This document shows, piece after piece, positions 37,127-44,602 of a stretch of 62,526 nt of DNA. Both the position numbers and the translations under genes were made by a program. Positions within the stretch are counted from its first letter, which is position 1. Each line of letters opens with the position of its first letter. The notes under the pieces are model-generated. The model searched no databases. It was not told the DNA's origin and saw nothing but the letters and a program-made list of their open reading frames with translations. Origin of the DNA: an uncultured Tenacibaculum sp. (GTDB taxonomy: Bacteria > Bacteroidota > Bacteroidia > Flavobacteriales > Flavobacteriaceae); assembly GCA_947498055.1 (NCBI GenBank), contig CANMJA010000027.1, forward strand, positions 1-62,526, given 5' to 3'.

Positions 37127-38020
37127 TTATTTTTCTTTTCTAGTTAACCAATTCACAATATTTAGTAATAATTTATAATTTTCTTTTGCTTCTTCTGAAT
37201 TCATGCCTGCTTTAAATTGATTAGGTCCTGCTAATTGTGCTGTAAACATAGCCGCTTCTCCAAAAACAGCAATTTTTCCTCTTTTAAATTTCATGACTGC
37301 TCCTTGTGATAAATTTTTGGCAGGAAAACGTTTTGTTTTTTCTGAAAATCGCCACATAGTATCTGGTAAATAAACAAGTAGTTTCTCATTTGTTTTTAAA
37401 ATAGAAGTTGCTTTATTCGGTATTTTAAAAGCCTGACCAGTAAATGTTTTTATTTTTTCTATTTTCCCTTCTACCTTATCTTCCGTTATTTCATGTATTC
37501 CTAATGTTTTTTCTTTTTTAGTGAAATCAAAAATTCCTCTTCTATTTTCATCTAATAAAAAACTATCATAAAAAGTGAAGCCGAATGCTTTTCCTAATTT
37601 TTCACTTGCTCCTGCAAAAGGCATGTGATCTGCTATTAAAAATAAAGAACCTCCTTTTTCAACCCAATTCTTAATAGTTTTTATTTCTTTATTTGTGAAT
37701 GCACTTTTTGTAGGTACAACAAATGGAGGTCTACTGTTTTCTGCTAGTGCGTTAGATATTACTAATGTTTTTATTCCTTTTAAATTAGCTTTTGTAAATT
37801 TTTCAGCATTTGCTTTCACCTTAAATCCTGCTTGTTTTAAAACTCTGGCAAACGGTAAAAATCGATTATCTATTCTATGAAAATTATTATGTGCGTGATC
37901 TACATAAATAGTTCCGCTATATTTATTTTTAATTATTGGTGTATATAAAGTATCTGGTACTTGTTGCGAAAAAGCAAGAGTAACCACCAGGCAAAATATC
38001 AAACAAGTAAGATTTTTCAT
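37127..38020 (-). CDS. Exported DUF4350/GATase1-like protein
   Basis: The 297-residue product has a signal peptide (LIFCLVVTLAFSQ) and a Rossmann-like core with VYDHAHNNFHR-type start (IYVDHAHNNFHRIDNRFLPFARVLKQAG), LVISNALA, WVEKGGSLFLIADHMPFAG and GKIAVFGEAAMFTAQL. This resembles the DUF4350/GldG-type domain related to class I glutamine amidotransferases; no catalytic Cys is evident in the core, so a binding rather than enzymatic role is likely. It precedes the TPR gene in a two-gene operon. Confidence 0.75.
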   Translation of the reverse strand: MKNLTCLIFCLVVTLAFSQQVPDTLYTPIIKNKYSGTIYVDHAHNNFHRIDNRFLPFARVLKQAGFKVKANAEKFTKANLKGIKTLVISNALAENSRPPFVVPTKSAFTNKEIKTIKNWVEKGGSLFLIADHMPFAGASEKLGKAFGFTFYDSFLLDENRRGIFDFTKKEKTLGIHEITEDKVEGKIEKIKTFTGQAFKIPNKATSILKTNEKLLVYLPDTMWRFSEKTKRFPAKNLSQGAVMKFKRGKIAVFGEAAMFTAQLAGPNQFKAGMNSEEAKENYKLLLNIVNWLTRKEK

Positions 38021-38181
38021 ATTTCTATATTTTTAGAATATTAAATTTCATTTCGACTCCATTCAATGACCACAAAAAAATTGTTAATTGATCATTGATA
38101 AATGATAACTGTACAAAAGTCCAAGTATTAAACTTCGACTTTTGTATTTAGCATATTAAATATATAATCAGTATGTTTTTT

Positions 38182-39570
38182 CTATTTTACTTCAAAAGAG
38201 ATTGGTAAGGTATACCCTACTTTTACAACTTTTCCATTATCTTCTCCGGGTTGTAATTTTGGCATTTTTTTAATCATTCTTAGTGCTTCTTCTTTTAACT
38301 TAGGATGAGGAGCTCTAACTTTTGTATCAATAGCATTTCCTTCTTTATCTATTTTAAATTGCACATAAATCCTTTTCTTACCTGGTTCTAATCCTAAACT
38401 ATTTACTAAATCTGTATTGAAATTTTCCTTTACAAACTCTCGCATATTTCTATTAAATGCTTCTTTACCTTCTCCTTTATTTATAAAAGCTGGCACTTTA
38501 TCTACTGCTGAAAATGGCATATTTCCTTTTTCTAAAGAAGCTTTATACTTTTTTCTAAGTACTTCTTGTAAAAACTCTTCCATTTCTTTTTCAGAGATAT
38601 TCTCTTTTCCTGTTTGTTCTTTAATTTTTTTAATTAGTTCTTTAGGAATTGGTGGCTGTATTTCTTTCTCTTTTTTCTCTACTATTGTTTTTGTTTTCTC
38701 AACAGCTTCTTCTGTTATTTCATTATTAGAACATGCTGTATAAAAGAGCATACTTGCTAATACAGGAACTAATAATAAATATTTCAATTGCTTTATTTTT
38801 TTTGATTGTTTTTTAGTCATCATAATAATTCGTTTTTTAATTAATGAATGTTTATAAAACTGATTAATAAATGAAATATGCTCTACCTGAAAAATTTCAG
38901 ATAATAAATTGTTTATGTAGCTTGTTTTCTCTGTTGACTTACTAACTGTTTCGTCAGAAATAAATTCGTGTACTAAAGCAATCCTTTTTTGATATACATA
39001 TAGCATTGGATTAAACCACATCACTATTTTCAATACTTCAAAAATTAATAAATCAATCGTATGTTTTTGCTTGCTATGTACTAATTCATGTTCAATTATC
39101 TTCGATTTCTTTTCTTCTGGAATTTCTTTTCCTATAAAAATGTAGTTGAAAAATGAAAAAGCTTTTGAATTTTTTGGTAGTAAAATTAGCTTGTAACCTT
39201 CTTTAGGTATCTTTTCATAATTTAAAATTAGACTTATTATTTTACCTAATTTTATTATAAAAACAGTTAAAAACAATAAGCTTCCTATTCCAAAAAGAAC
39301 ATCCATATAGTTGATCGACTGATACCATGAAGTTTTTTCTATAATTGCTTGTGGTGATAAAATAATTTCTGGTAATAAAATAGTATACTCTTCAGGAATC
39401 GTTTTTTGTAATGTTGGAATTTTAAGTAATGGTAAAACAAAGGACAAGACAGCCGTTGCCAATAAATAAAATCGATTTTTAGTGAAAAAAGTTTCTTTAC
39501 TTAAAAAGAAATCATAAACTGCTAAAAATAAAACTTGAAATAATATTACTTGTATAATATAAGTTAGCAT
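38182..39570 (-). CDS. M56 (BlaR1-type) membrane metallopeptidase with TonB-like C-terminus
   Basis: BlaR1-type proteins sense an envelope signal and trigger removal of a BlaI-type repressor. The 462-residue protein has N-terminal membrane spans (residues about 1-25, 34-52 and 90-115), the zinc-peptidase motif HELVHSKQKH (HExxH) and the downstream Glu in VHEFISDE, then a further membrane span near VLASMLFYTAC. The C-terminal part (about 370-462) is a TonB_C-like domain rather than the penicillin-binding sensor of classical BlaR1. So the signal is probably not a beta-lactam. It follows the blaI-like gene by 5 nt. Confidence 0.9.
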   Translation of the reverse strand: MLTYIIQVILFQVLFLAVYDFFLSKETFFTKNRFYLLATAVLSFVLPLLKIPTLQKTIPEEYTILLPEIILSPQAIIEKTSWYQSINYMDVLFGIGSLLFLTVFIIKLGKIISLILNYEKIPKEGYKLILLPKNSKAFSFFNYIFIGKEIPEEKKSKIIEHELVHSKQKHTIDLLIFEVLKIVMWFNPMLYVYQKRIALVHEFISDETVSKSTEKTSYINNLLSEIFQVEHISFINQFYKHSLIKKRIIMMTKKQSKKIKQLKYLLLVPVLASMLFYTACSNNEITEEAVEKTKTIVEKKEKEIQPPIPKELIKKIKEQTGKENISEKEMEEFLQEVLRKKYKASLEKGNMPFSAVDKVPAFINKGEGKEAFNRNMREFVKENFNTDLVNSLGLEPGKKRIYVQFKIDKEGNAIDTKVRAPHPKLKEEALRMIKKMPKLQPGEDNGKVVKVGYTLPISFEVK

Positions 39571-39575
39571 AATAG

Positions 39576-39944
39576 TTATTTTTTATCTTTTTTATGTACT
39601 TCTTTTAAAATGCTTTCTAATTCATTGATATCCATTTTATTTTCTTTCATAAAAAAGGACACCATGCTTTTAAATGAACCACCAAAATATCCGTTCATTA
39701 GTTTGTGTAAACTTTGATTACTATATGCGGTTTTTTCGATGATAGGAAAATAAACATACCCTCTACCTTTAGAGTTATGACCTACAAATTCTTTCGTTTC
39801 TAAAATTCTAATAATCGTAGAAACTGTATTATAAGCAGGTTTTGGTTCCGGAAGTTTTTCTATCACTTCTTTCACAGAAGCTTCTTGCAATTGCCAAAGT
39901 ACTTGCATAATTTGTTCTTCTGCTTTTGTTAACTGTTTTCCCAT
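39576..39944 (-). CDS. BlaI/MecI/CopY family transcriptional repressor
   Basis: The 122-residue protein has the winged-helix signature LTKAEEQIMQVLWQLQEASVKEVIEKLP, AYNTVSTIIRILETKEFVGHNSKGRGYVYFP and a C-terminal dimerisation part. Such repressors bind palindromes as dimers and are inactivated by cleavage when their M56 partner is active. Its partner lies directly downstream. A 34-bp perfect palindrome at 39979 overlaps its promoter, so autoregulation is likely. No beta-lactamase gene is in the window. Confidence 0.93.
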   Translation of the reverse strand: MGKQLTKAEEQIMQVLWQLQEASVKEVIEKLPEPKPAYNTVSTIIRILETKEFVGHNSKGRGYVYFPIIEKTAYSNQSLHKLMNGYFGGSFKSMVSFFMKENKMDINELESILKEVHKKDKK

Positions 39945-39971
39945 TTTCTACTTTTTTAATTATCAATCACA

Positions 39972-40012
39972 CAAATATAACTAAAAAATTAGTTTAAACT
40001 AATTTTTTAGTT
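39972..40012 (-). promoter_or_regulatory. Promoter and 34-bp operator palindrome of the blaI-like operon
   Basis: The minus strand reads TATATTTG at 39979-39972, an exact -7 box 28 nt before the start. Abutting it, bases 39979-40012 form a perfect 34-bp palindrome centred on TTAGTTTAAACTAA with AACTAAAAAA arms. The overlap of palindrome and promoter fits repression by the BlaI-like protein. Confidence 0.75.
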
Positions 40013-40061
40013 TAAAAGTAACGTTTTAAGTATTTATTTGTCTTATTCATACAATAAAAAA

Positions 40062-40226
40062 TTATGTGGATATACTTTTAACTATTATAGATTTTGGTTT
40101 TGTTAGTTTAGGTATTACAGGTTCTTTTCTCCCTCTAATTCCATAACCTACAACCAGTTGGATAGAACTATTACTTTTAACAGAAAAATCACCATAAATT
40201 ATCTCAACTGGTAGAACCAAAAAAAA
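40062..40226 (-). pseudogene. Possible 3' fragment of a decayed gene
   Basis: A stop-free minus-strand stretch of 54 codons without a plausible start reads LPVEIIYGDFSVKSN, then SSIQLVVGYGIRGRKEPVIP and ends in a TAA stop. Its composition is protein-like, resembling the end of an outer-membrane or beta-rich protein, but no intact relative is in the window. It lies in the 378-nt gap between the blaI-like gene and the Cys-rich peptides and could be a chance frame. Confidence 0.3.
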
Positions 40227-40249
40227 TTAACTATCTCAAAAACTGAATT

Positions 40250-40280
40250 TTGTACATTATATATAAAACACTTACATTAG
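40250..40280 (+). promoter_or_regulatory. Promoter of the Cys-rich peptide genes
   Basis: TTG at 40250-40252, a 20-nt spacer and TACATTAG at 40273-40280, one mismatch from TAnnTTTG. The spacing equals that of the thrS, secDF and lysS promoters. Transcription would start near 40285, giving a leader of about 36 nt. Confidence 0.6.
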
Positions 40281-40284
40281 CAAA

Positions 40285-40298
40285 TAGGAATATTCCTA
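40285..40298. promoter_or_regulatory. 14-bp perfect palindrome at the predicted transcription start
   Basis: TAGGAATATTCCTA is a perfect palindrome starting 5 nt after the -7 box of the peptide promoter, where a bound repressor would block initiation. It does not match the blaI-like operator at 39979. Confidence 0.55.
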
Positions 40299-40322
40299 CA
40301 TTATTAACTAATAAAAAAAATT

Positions 40323-40565
40323 ATGAGATTAAAAGAGTTTAGAAAATTGTCTAAAACAGAATTATTAGAAATTAAAGCAGGTCATAATTGTTTAAGACAT
40401 GCTGATGAAGGAGGCGGAGGTAGCGGTGGAGCTGCTTCTTGTACTGCCAAGTGTTTACCACACAACGGAGCAGAATACACAGTTACCTGTAGTGGAACTA
40501 ACTGTACAGCTACCGATTACGAAGGCTGTACTTCTGTAGGTGATGATAAAACTTGTAGAACATAA
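40323..40565 (+). CDS. Cys-rich small peptide with double-glycine-like leader
   Basis: The 80-residue product begins with a leader FRKLSKTELLEIKAG (residues 6-20) like those of Bacteroidota peptide natural-product precursors and bacteriocins, which are cut after Gly-Gly or Ala-Gly by C39 peptidases. The predicted core starts HNCLRHADE, has a Gly/Ser-rich segment and seven Cys, and ends in a SGTNCTATDYEGC motif. It is a close paralogue of the peptide at 40579: HNCLRHADE and NCTATDY-GC are shared. No modifying radical-SAM enzyme or exporter is in the window. Precursor status is inference. Confidence 0.75.
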   Translation: MRLKEFRKLSKTELLEIKAGHNCLRHADEGGGGSGGAASCTAKCLPHNGAEYTVTCSGTNCTATDYEGCTSVGDDKTCRT

Positions 40566-40578
40566 TAAAATTAGAACT

Positions 40579-40821
40579 ATGAAATTTTTAAATAAAATAG
40601 AAAGTAAGTTGTTAACAAAACAAGAAATGAAACATATTTTCGCTGGCCATAACTGTTTGAGGCATGCTGATGAAAGTGGAGGTGGTGCTTTTGCTTCCGC
40701 AACTGCATACTGCGGAGGGCATTCTGTAACTTGTAAAGGTACTTTTAATTGTACTGCTACTGACTACGTAGGATGTTCTTGTGATGATGGTAAAGACGAA
40801 CAAACTTGTATCGTATTATAA
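40579..40821 (+). CDS. Cys-rich small peptide with double-glycine-like leader, paralogue
   Basis: The 80-residue product starts at the ATG of MKFLNKIESKLLTKQEMKHI (40579), 13 nt after its neighbour's stop; a longer frame would overlap that gene. The leader ends HIFAG, and the core starts HNCLRHADESGGG and has seven Cys, including CKGTFNCTATDYVGC and CSCDDGKDEQTC. The core sequence between the shared ends has changed more than the ends, as expected for precursor peptides under diversification. A hairpin follows and then a thioredoxin-like lipoprotein gene. Confidence 0.75.
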   Translation: MKFLNKIESKLLTKQEMKHIFAGHNCLRHADESGGGAFASATAYCGGHSVTCKGTFNCTATDYVGCSCDDGKDEQTCIVL

Positions 40822-40825
40822 TAAT

Positions 40826-40853
40826 AAGCGGTTGCATAAAAACAACCGCTTTA
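40826..40853 (+). terminator. Hairpin after the Cys-rich peptides
   Basis: A perfect 9-bp stem AAGCGGTTG / CAACCGCTT with an 8-nt loop, lacking a strong T run. It could act as a partial terminator, giving more peptide mRNA than thioredoxin mRNA, or stabilise the 3' end. Confidence 0.6.
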
Positions 40854-40867
40854 TAAAAAGCAATTCT

Positions 40868-42190
40868 ATGAAATATTATATACCTCTTTTAATTTTAACA
40901 TTTTTTATCAGTTGTAAAAAAGAAAATAAACAAAAAGAAGCTGCACAAATTGTAATTGATTTAGAGTTACAAAAAAACAATGGGGAGTTTATTAATACCC
41001 TTAGTCCTTTCGCTCATGTTAAAAAGGAACTTTATAAAGACTTTAAAGGAGTACCTAAACTAGATAGTATTTCTATACAAATGCATCGTACATATAGTTT
41101 AAGGGATTTGAAAAAAAAATTAGCTGATAATGTTATTGATTCTACTACCTTTAAAAACTTTATTTATGGCGTGTATGCAGTAACAGGATTTGAAAACGGA
41201 AAACAATTTTTAATCGTTGATGTAAATAACAATAAAGATTTTAGTGACGATATTAAACAAGTATTCAGTAATAAACTTCGAGAGTCAACTACAGATTATA
41301 AAACAAGAGATTCTGTTTTTAAGGTTTTTAAAATAAAAACAAATACCTATTATGAAGGTGAAATAATAGAAAAACATAGTTATATTAAACCATTTCCTTA
41401 CAAGGATTATTATACTTTTAAAAACCCCACTAAAGAAATTATAAGAGAAAATAATTTTCAACTTGCTAGTCAATACAACCAACATTATTCTGGAGAATTC
41501 CAAAACAATTATAAGGTAGCCGTACAAATTTTCAATAAAAGAACAAAGATGCTTTTTGCTAAAAAAGGGGAAACCTTTAAACCTAAAACGAAAGGCGTTT
41601 ATTATACTAAATATGCTGTAAATGATACAGTAAAATTAGAAACAGCATCTTTTAAAATAGATAGTTTAGATCAAATTAAAAACAAGCTTTTTTTAAGTAA
41701 AATAGATGATTCATCCATTCAATTTGGTTACAGACCAAATGATAAAATAAAAGATTTTGGTTTTTATGATGTAAAAAAGAATAGAAACAAAATATCAACT
41801 ATCTTAAAAAACAAAGAATACATCTTATTAGATTTTTGGGGCACGTGGTGCGAACCTTGTAAAAAGCTTACTCCAGACTTATTAGAAATGAATGCAAAAA
41901 TTCCTTCTGTGCAAATAATAGGAATTGCTTATGATTTTAACGAAAAGTATGTAGATGAATATATTCAAAATAACAACCTAAATTGGGTTAATATTTTTGA
42001 AAAGAGAGTATCTAGAGATAGCTTGTTACATAAAAAAATAGTGGGGCAATTAAATGTTATAAATTACCCTACATTTTTCCTGATAAATAAAAAAAGAAGA
42101 ATTGTATACAGAGGTTATGGAAAGAGTTCTTTAGATTCTATTAAGAAAATATTAAATTTTAAATCTACGATTGTAAATTCGAATTCCTAA
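40868..42190 (+). CDS. Thioredoxin-like (TlpA-type) lipoprotein
   Basis: The 440-residue protein has a lipoprotein signal (YIPLLILTFFISC, Cys near 15) and a C-terminal thioredoxin domain with LDFWGTWCEPCKKLTPDL; the redox pair is C328 and C331. The 300-residue N-terminal part is unique and predicted beta-rich. TlpA-type proteins reduce or rearrange disulfides in the envelope. ATG 40868 is chosen because it begins the signal peptide; a longer in-frame start would overlap the upstream peptide. The position right after two seven-Cys peptides suggests that it handles their disulfides, which is inference. Confidence 0.88.
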   Translation: MKYYIPLLILTFFISCKKENKQKEAAQIVIDLELQKNNGEFINTLSPFAHVKKELYKDFKGVPKLDSISIQMHRTYSLRDLKKKLADNVIDSTTFKNFIYGVYAVTGFENGKQFLIVDVNNNKDFSDDIKQVFSNKLRESTTDYKTRDSVFKVFKIKTNTYYEGEIIEKHSYIKPFPYKDYYTFKNPTKEIIRENNFQLASQYNQHYSGEFQNNYKVAVQIFNKRTKMLFAKKGETFKPKTKGVYYTKYAVNDTVKLETASFKIDSLDQIKNKLFLSKIDDSSIQFGYRPNDKIKDFGFYDVKKNRNKISTILKNKEYILLDFWGTWCEPCKKLTPDLLEMNAKIPSVQIIGIAYDFNEKYVDEYIQNNNLNWVNIFEKRVSRDSLLHKKIVGQLNVINYPTFFLINKKRRIVYRGYGKSSLDSIKKILNFKSTIVNSNS

Positions 42191-42226
42191 ATAACTTAAT
42201 TATGTTTCAAGAGATAATTATAACCT

Positions 42227-42402
42227 ATTATGCATTTAGGAATTTTAATAGCACTAAATGTCAGTTCGAGTACTTTTGAGGTAGGAAAAAGTGTATCGAA
42301 AACTATTTTAGAACTAAAATTAGGATTCTCAATACAATTTTTCTCCATTTTATTCCGAAAAATCACTCGAATTGACAGAATTTTACTCCAAATGCACAAC
42401 GG
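42227..42402. repeat. 176-bp palindromic MITE-like element (copy 2)
   Basis: It runs from ATTATGCATTTAGG to CCAAATGCACAACG. The ends are imperfect inverted repeats; inside, TGTCAGTTCGAGT (left) pairs with ACTCGAATTGACA (right), and GTATCGA pairs with an AATAC block nearer the centre. The element therefore folds as one long hairpin. Copies are at 25705 (full), 62264 (interrupted) and 11283 (diverged). Confidence 0.8.
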
Positions 42403-42440
42403 GAAATTATAGATATTCTCTATTTTTTTAATTTTTGGGC

Positions 42441-42542
42441 AAAAAAAAAGCAACCCATTTCGGGAAGCTTTCCATTGGTTAACAAAACCTTTGGCAATTT
42501 CTTGCCAACAACACAACTAAACGCTGCTTAAAAATAAACAGC
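42441..42542 (-). ncRNA. Unidentified structured small RNA, about 100 nt
   Basis: On the minus strand a consensus -7 box is followed at once by four hairpins: H1 GCTGTTT/AAGCAGC (42542-42523), H2 TTGGCAA-GAAA-TTGCCAA with a GNRA tetraloop (42508-42491), H3 GGTT/AACC (42489-42477), and a terminal hairpin AGC-CCC/GGG-GCT (42469-42449) running into nine T. There is no open frame of note. I could not match it to tRNA, tmRNA, RNase P or SRP RNA: the SRP GGAAG core and the RNase P GAGGAAAGUC are absent. It is divergent from lysS. Confidence 0.6.
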
Positions 42543-42545
42543 CTG

Positions 42546-42553
42546 CAAATATA
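42546..42553 (-). promoter_or_regulatory. -7 element of the small RNA
   Basis: The minus strand reads TATATTTG, an exact TAnnTTTG box four bases before hairpin H1, so transcription would begin at H1. The nearest -33 TTG on this strand is about 24 nt away. Confidence 0.6.
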
Positions 42554-42618
42554 CAAGGTTTTTTTTAATATCCTAAACAAAATGAAATTATTTTAAAAAA
42601 CCTTAAAGAAAAAGTAGA

Positions 42619-42649
42619 TTGTTTAATTATGCAATTGATTGTATCTTTG
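42619..42649 (+). promoter_or_regulatory. Promoter of lysS
   Basis: TTG at 42619-42621, a 20-nt spacer and TATCTTTG at 42642-42649 match the -33/-7 consensus exactly. It lies 34 nt before the lysS ATG. Confidence 0.75.
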
Positions 42650-42683
42650 CGCCTTTAATTTCAATTATCTAAAAAGAACAGTA

Positions 42684-44381
42684 ATGCAATTATCAGAACA
42701 AGAAATTGTACGTAGAGAGAAACTTACCAAGTTACGTGAATTGGGTATTAATCCATATCCTGCAGATTTATTTCCATTAAACTCTAACTCTAAAGACATT
42801 AAAGAGAATTTTGAGGAAGGAAAAAAGGTGATCATTGCTGGGAGGTTAATGTCTAAAAAGATACAAGGAAAAGCTTCTTTTGCGGAATTGCAAGATAGTG
42901 AAGGTAGAATTCAAATTTATTTTAATAGAGATGAAATTTGCCCTGGTGAAGATAAAATGAAATACAATGATCTATTTAAAAAGTTACTAGATTTTGGTGA
43001 TTTTATAGGAATAGAAGGAGAATTATTTACTACACAAGTAGGAGAAAAAACCGTAATGGTAAAAGATTTTAAGTTATTAAGCAAAGCTTTAAAACCTTTA
43101 CCATTACCAAAAACAGATGGAGAAGGAAATGTATATGACGCATTTACTGATCCTGAAATGCGTTACCGCCAACGTTATGCAGATTTAGTGGTAAACCCAC
43201 AAGTAAAAGAAGTATTTGTAAAGCGTACGAAATTATTTACTGCGATGCGTCAGTTTTTTAACGATGCTGGGTACTTTGAGGTAGAAACACCTATTTTACA
43301 ACCTATTGCTGGTGGTGCTTCTGCAAGACCCTTTATTACACACCATAATTCGTTAGATATTCCTTTGTATATGAGAATTGCGAATGAATTGTATTTAAAA
43401 AGATTAATTGTTGGTGGTTTTGATGGTGTATACGAATTCTCTAAAAATTTCCGTAATGAAGGTATGGACAGGACGCATAATCCTGAGTTTACTGCTATGG
43501 AAATTTATGTAGCTTATAAAGACTACAATTGGATGATGGAGTTTACAGAAAAGTTATTAGAGCATTGTGCTATTGCTGTAAACGGAACTACAAAAGCTAC
43601 TTTTGGAGAGCATCATGTAGATTTTAAAGCACCTTATGCACGTGTTACTATGGCCGATTCTATTAAGCATTTTACTGGTTACGATATTATTGGAAAAACA
43701 GAAGAAGAGTTATTTGAAGCTGCCAAAGGAATGGGAATTGAAGTGGATAAAACCATGGGAAAAGGAAAGTTAATAGATGAAATGTTCGGAGAAAAATGTG
43801 AAGGAAACTACATTCAACCAACTTTTATTACCGATTATCCGAAAGAGATGTCTCCTTTATGTAAAGAACATAGAGAAAATCCTGAATTAACAGAACGTTT
43901 TGAATTAATGGTTTGTGGTAAAGAAATTGCCAATGCCTATTCAGAATTAAATGATCCTATAGATCAACGTGAGCGTTTTGAAGCACAATTAAAATTAGCA
44001 GAACGAGGTGACGATGAAGCTAGTCAGTTTATTGATTATGACTTTTTACGTGCTTTAGAATATGGAATGCCTCCTACTTCTGGTTTAGGTATTGGTATGG
44101 ATCGTTTAATTATGTATTTAACCAACAATCCTTCTATACAAGAAGTTTTATTTTTTCCTCAAATGAAGCCCGAACGTTCAACTCCTTCTGTTACATTAAA
44201 CGAAGAAGAAAAGGCGTTATTAGCTTTAATAGAAAAAGCCGAAAAAATAGACTTGAATGATTTAAAAACACAATCAGGTTTAAGTAATAAAAAATGGGAT
44301 AAAACGATAAAAGGATTAACAAAAAACAATCTTGCAAAAGTTAACAAAACGGAGGAAGGCTTGTTTGTAGAAATTATCTAA
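42684..44381 (+). CDS. lysS: Lysine--tRNA ligase (class II) with C-terminal extension
   Basis: Class II lysyl-tRNA synthetase. The 565-residue protein has the OB-fold anticodon-binding domain (about 45-150, VIIAGRLMSKKIQGKASFAEL), then motif 2 (FRNEGMDRTHNPEFT) and motif 3 (PPTSGLGIGMDRLIM). After the usual end near FFPQMKPE it has about 65 extra residues (LNEEEKALLALIEKAEKIDLNDLK...LAKVNKTEEGLFVEII) resembling a winged helix, as in other Bacteroidota LysRS. ATG 42684 is chosen because earlier in-frame starts overlap the promoter. Confidence 0.96.
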   Translation: MQLSEQEIVRREKLTKLRELGINPYPADLFPLNSNSKDIKENFEEGKKVIIAGRLMSKKIQGKASFAELQDSEGRIQIYFNRDEICPGEDKMKYNDLFKKLLDFGDFIGIEGELFTTQVGEKTVMVKDFKLLSKALKPLPLPKTDGEGNVYDAFTDPEMRYRQRYADLVVNPQVKEVFVKRTKLFTAMRQFFNDAGYFEVETPILQPIAGGASARPFITHHNSLDIPLYMRIANELYLKRLIVGGFDGVYEFSKNFRNEGMDRTHNPEFTAMEIYVAYKDYNWMMEFTEKLLEHCAIAVNGTTKATFGEHHVDFKAPYARVTMADSIKHFTGYDIIGKTEEELFEAAKGMGIEVDKTMGKGKLIDEMFGEKCEGNYIQPTFITDYPKEMSPLCKEHRENPELTERFELMVCGKEIANAYSELNDPIDQRERFEAQLKLAERGDDEASQFIDYDFLRALEYGMPPTSGLGIGMDRLIMYLTNNPSIQEVLFFPQMKPERSTPSVTLNEEEKALLALIEKAEKIDLNDLKTQSGLSNKKWDKTIKGLTKNNLAKVNKTEEGLFVEII

Positions 44382-44420
44382 ATAAAAATTGAAAATCAAT
44401 ATAGGTTTTAAAAATAAATA

Positions 44421-44449
44421 AAAAGCAATCATCAAGATTGCTTTTTTCT
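44421..44449 (+). terminator. Rho-independent terminator after lysS
   Basis: A 9-bp stem AAAGCAATC / GATTGCTTT with an ATCAA loop followed by TTTCTTTTT. Confidence 0.8.
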
Positions 44450-44602
44450 TTTTCATTCCTTTTCTCAATTAGAAATCCACATTACATCTAATTAAATTAT
44501 GTGTTAATGCCGAATACTTATTACAAAATGAGTAAATTAAATCAAAAAAAACTAATATTCATCTTATATTTATCACATTAAATAATCCCATAAATAATAA
44601 GT

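Noticed and set aside
38182..39944. Beta-lactam resistance operon
   Set aside because: Repressor and M56 peptidase are present, but no beta-lactamase and no penicillin-sensor domain; the C-terminus is TonB-like.
40323..42190. Complete RiPP biosynthetic cluster
   Set aside because: No radical-SAM, GRASP ligase, lanthipeptide synthetase or C39 ABC transporter is nearby; only precursor-like peptides and a thioredoxin are seen.
42196..42516. 106-codon minus-strand frame next to lysS
   Set aside because: Consists of the palindromic repeat and the structured RNA region; no protein-like features.
42441..42542. SRP RNA, RNase P RNA or tmRNA identity for the small RNA
   Set aside because: None of their conserved core motifs is present; left as unidentified.
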